Position numbers and translations under genes: made by a program | Notes under the pieces: model-generated | The model's database searches: none | Seen by the model: the letters and a program-made list of their open reading frames with translations, nothing else | What the model was told of the DNA's origin: nothing | In this document: one piece after another, positions 6,867 to 8,635 of the stretch | Position numbering within the stretch: position 1 is the first letter of the stretch | Layout: each line of letters begins with the position of its first letter | From: a bacterium | GTDB lineage: Bacteria; DRYD01; JALUEN01 | Assembly (NCBI GenBank): GCA_027052755.1 | Contig: JALUEN010000211.1 | Location: 1 to 8,635 of the forward strand | Direction of reading: 5' to 3' | Length of the DNA: 8,635 bases

Positions 6867-7394
6867 TTGAAGCTTCTTAACATGAAGAGAGCTACTATGC
6901 TTTTAGTTAGCTTATTTATTTTCTTTGCTCTCTCTATAGGACTTGCGCTGGCTAAAGAGGTAAAGGTTGTCTATGACCAAGAGGGAGTTCACCTTGAGTA
7001 TTTGCTGTATACCACTAGGGAGGGCGCTCTGTACTGTAAGGATTTATCTGAATTGTGGGAAGAGAATCCCCTATGGATATGGAATTACGTTGATGATTTT
7101 TGGGCGGATGCGGGTAAGCCAGGGCTGTTCATAGTTTTTAAATCCTTTGGACAGATTAGGTGGGTGATCCTGGATCTAACCGATGGACATAAGATATTTG
7201 GAGGTTTCCTAGCTAATGAGAGGTATGGAAAACTTAAAGGAGTTAGATTTGATATTAAGGACAAAGGCGCTTTTATTACCCTTCTCTACTATGATGAGGT
7301 CCTCTCTAGGGTGCTTAAGGAGAAGTACTGGGTGGATATATGGGGGAGGAGAGTGCTCCTAGAGAGCCCGAGGAATACCAAAAAGAAAAATTGA
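6867..7394 (+). CDS. Small exported protein of unknown function
   Basis: I do not recognise a family. The 175-residue product starts with a classic Sec signal peptide: basic residues Lys2, Lys7 and Arg8, a hydrophobic core at about 9-26, and ALA-K as a signal peptidase I site after residue 29. The mature part would have about 146 residues. There is no lipobox cysteine, so it is probably secreted or periplasmic rather than a lipoprotein. The mature region looks beta-rich, with alternating hydrophobic and charged segments and many aromatics. Tryptophans lie at 64, 70, 72, 79, 99, 155 and 159. There is a single cysteine (57) and a very basic end (KKKN). The TTG start is chosen from the SD. It is the last gene of the run starting at murD and is followed by 211 bases before rpoB. 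A binding or envelope role is conceivable but not shown. Confidence 0.75.
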   Translation: MKLLNMKRATMLLVSLFIFFALSIGLALAKEVKVVYDQEGVHLEYLLYTTREGALYCKDLSELWEENPLWIWNYVDDFWADAGKPGLFIVFKSFGQIRWVILDLTDGHKIFGGFLANERYGKLKGVRFDIKDKGAFITLLYYDEVLSRVLKEKYWVDIWGRRVLLESPRNTKKKN

Positions 7395-7425
7395 TTTTTA
7401 TTAAAAGGCTTTAGGGAGTTGTTAA

Positions 7426-7472
7426 AGAGGAATTTAGAATTATAGGGAGTATATCCTTAAATGAATTCCTCT
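7426..7472 (+). promoter_or_regulatory. Extended hairpin in the rpoB leader
   Basis: AGAGGAATT (7426-7434) pairs perfectly with AATTCCTCT (7464-7472), and a T·G and an A-T pair extend the stem inward. Inside it, TAGGGA (7443-7448) pairs with TCCTTA (7454-7459, one G·T) around a five-base loop. The result is a two-part stem of about 47 bases. A smaller one, TATATC/GATATG (7478-7493), follows. No T-run follows, so it is not an intrinsic terminator. Its position between the exported-protein gene and rpoB suggests a 5' leader structure, possibly an RNA-processing or autoregulation site. That role is inferred. The rest of 7395-7605 shows no convincing promoter. Confidence 0.4.
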
Positions 7473-7592
7473 CAGCTTATATCCCGCGATATGAAACGCC
7501 TAGGGAAAATGAGTATAAAAGGGATCGTTCTTGGGAGTGTTACTTATCTCCTAATCTCCGCTTTTTCTTTAGGTTCCCCAGTTTTAAGGTGA
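7461..7592 (+). CDS. Doubtful 43-residue ORF with a hydrophobic segment, before rpoB
   Basis: ATG 7461 opens a 43-codon frame directly after an in-frame TAA. The product is basic at the N terminus and has one hydrophobic stretch at about residues 21-41 (GIVLGSVTYLLISAFSLGS), which could be a membrane segment. The TGA (7590-7592) abuts the rpoB SD (AAGGAGG, 7592-7598), as in translationally coupled genes. Against it: the only SD candidate (AGGGAG, 7444-7449) is weak and sits, like the start codon, inside a predicted hairpin. Two CGC codons are atypical for neighbours that prefer AGG, and no family is recognised. It could be a leader peptide, a small membrane protein, or chance. Confidence 0.25.
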   Translation: MNSSQLISRDMKRLGKMSIKGIVLGSVTYLLISAFSLGSPVLR

Positions 7593-7598
7593 AGGAGG
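7592..7598 (+). promoter_or_regulatory. rpoB ribosome binding site
   Basis: AAGGAGG lies seven bases before ATG 7606, a near-consensus SD at ideal spacing. It fixes the rpoB start. It also overlaps the stop codon of the doubtful 43-codon ORF by one base. Confidence 0.75.
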
Positions 7599-7605
7599 GA
7601 GAATC

Positions 7606-8635
7606 ATGGCAGTTATTACACTACCTGGGGATACTCCAGTGGTCAGGTTAACTAGAAATGAGAAGTACAGAGAACTTCTACCAAAGGAGCTGATAAAACT
7701 ACAGAAAAAGTCTTATCAGTGGTTCCTGGAGGAAGGGCTTCCCAAGATCTTCAAGGAGACCTTCCCAATAGAGGTCCCCACTGGTAAAGATGGTAAGTTC
7801 ATCTTAGAGTACGTTGATTATAGATTCGGAGACTTGAGTGTGGAGAACCCATTTGAAGCTAAGAAGAAACAGCTTACTTACTCCAGGCCCCTATACCTAA
7901 CCCTAAGGCTCAGGATAAAGCTCTCAGCTAATGAGCCTGAGATCATCAAGGAGAACGAGGTGCTCTTATGTGACCTCCCAATGATGACTGATAGAGGCAC
8001 ATTTATATTTAACGGTACTGAGCGTGTTTATGTTAACCAGCTGATAAAGTCGCCAGGTATCTACAGGAGTAAAGAGGATCTGGGCTCAAAGCTTACTTAC
8101 AGGACTAGCTTATCAGCTATCCGAGGAACCCCAATTGACCTAGAGACTGATGTGAGGAAACCTGTAACAGCTGTTGAGGAGAACATCCTTGATCTACTAC
8201 CTACCTCCATGCTCAGGTTCAGGATAGAGAGGACGAGGAGTAAAAGGAAGAAGATAAGTGCTACTCTACTACTGAGGGGAATGGGCTTTACCTACAGGGA
8301 TATACTCAAAAACCTGATATTTGAGTACCTTAAGGAAACCGAGAAGAAGTACTTTGGTAATGATTTTGAGTACGATGAGAGTGATGTGGATCTTGCAGAG
8401 ACCTATCTCCTAAGTGGAAACGTGGAAAAATTCATCTTGGAGAGCCAGGCTATTCAAAAGGTTATAGATCACAGGGTTAACTTGAAAGCGCTCTTCCAAA
8501 TCCTCGCTAACACTATTAGGAGAGATATAGAGGTAGAAAAAATCCTAGTTACAACTGCAGTGGATAGGGAGCAGAGGGAGCGCCAGGAGCAGGAGAAAGC
8601 TCTTAGGGTCCTCTACTCTCAGCTAGTTGATGAGG
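7606..8635 (+). CDS. rpoB: RNA polymerase beta subunit, N-terminal part (cut by window end)
   Basis: The frame is open to the right edge with 343 complete codons, roughly the first quarter to third of a typical RpoB. It encodes the beta1/protrusion region of the core enzyme that transcribes all genes. The diagnostic block TDRGTFIFNGTERV...QLIKSPGIY (128-153) matches the universal motif GTFIINGTERV-x-V-SQL-x-RSPGV. The later segments AIRGTPIDLE and ISATLLLRGMGF correspond to PYRGSW-L-x-FE and PAT-x-LLRALGY. The segment between them is about 20 residues longer than in E. coli, and the RGSW motif reads RGTP, so this is a divergent RpoB. ATG 7606 with SD AAGGAGG is unambiguous. The gene directly upstream is not rplL, the usual neighbour. 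rpoC would be expected downstream but is outside the window. Confidence 0.95.
   Translation, partial: MAVITLPGDTPVVRLTRNEKYRELLPKELIKLQKKSYQWFLEEGLPKIFKETFPIEVPTGKDGKFILEYVDYRFGDLSVENPFEAKKKQLTYSRPLYLTLRLRIKLSANEPEIIKENEVLLCDLPMMTDRGTFIFNGTERVYVNQLIKSPGIYRSKEDLGSKLTYRTSLSAIRGTPIDLETDVRKPVTAVEENILDLLPTSMLRFRIERTRSKRKKISATLLLRGMGFTYRDILKNLIFEYLKETEKKYFGNDFEYDESDVDLAETYLLSGNVEKFILESQAIQKVIDHRVNLKALFQILANTIRRDIEVEKILVTTAVDREQRERQEQEKALRVLYSQLVDE

Noticed and set aside
7386..7400. A/T palindrome at the end of the exported-protein gene as a terminator
   Set aside because: The stem is A/T only with a tiny loop and has no GC content; it reflects the Lys codons and an AT-rich gap, so it is not a credible intrinsic terminator.

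Overview
The window looks like chromosomal DNA from a bacterium. Part of rpoB (RNA polymerase beta) enters at the right end, and murD (peptidoglycan synthesis) lies in the middle. All genes are on the + strand and packed head to tail. Arginine is mostly AGG/AGA, isoleucine is often ATA, coding strands are purine-rich, and the proteins are rich in Glu, Lys and Tyr. Together with clear Shine-Dalgarno (SD) sequences and a divergent RpoB, this suggests a deep-branching, probably thermophilic lineage. That placement is inferred; I cannot name the phylum. I see no sign of phage, transposon, CRISPR, tRNA or rRNA.

Layout. Positions 1-183 are a non-coding leader with four successive inverted repeats. 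It is followed by one very large TPR protein gene (184-3882; 1232 residues, no recognisable catalytic domain, no cysteine). Positions 3883-4109 are a non-coding gap with a strongly C-rich, G-poor tract that could be a Rho-loading region, and a small G/C hairpin directly against the murD ribosome binding site. Then four closely spaced genes follow with gaps of about 28-37 bases, probably one transcript: murD (4110-5558), a TIGR00725/SLOG-type nucleotide-binding protein (5590-6090), a COG2220-type metallo-beta-lactamase-fold hydrolase (6119-6829), and a small exported protein of unknown function (6867-7394). A 211-base gap (7395-7605) holds an extended hairpin and a doubtful 43-codon ORF. It leads into rpoB (7606 to the window end, 343 complete codons, cut off by the window).

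How they fit together. MurD adds D-glutamate to the peptidoglycan precursor. The two genes after it encode generic small-molecule-type folds that could handle metabolites, but nothing in the sequence ties them to cell-wall synthesis. The TPR protein is probably a cytoplasmic scaffold. rpoB is not directly preceded by rplL (ribosomal protein L7/L12), its usual neighbour in bacteria. The most unusual items are the giant cysteine-free TPR solenoid with its structured leader, the possible RNA switch at the murD start, the structured rpoB leader, and the local insertion in RpoB.
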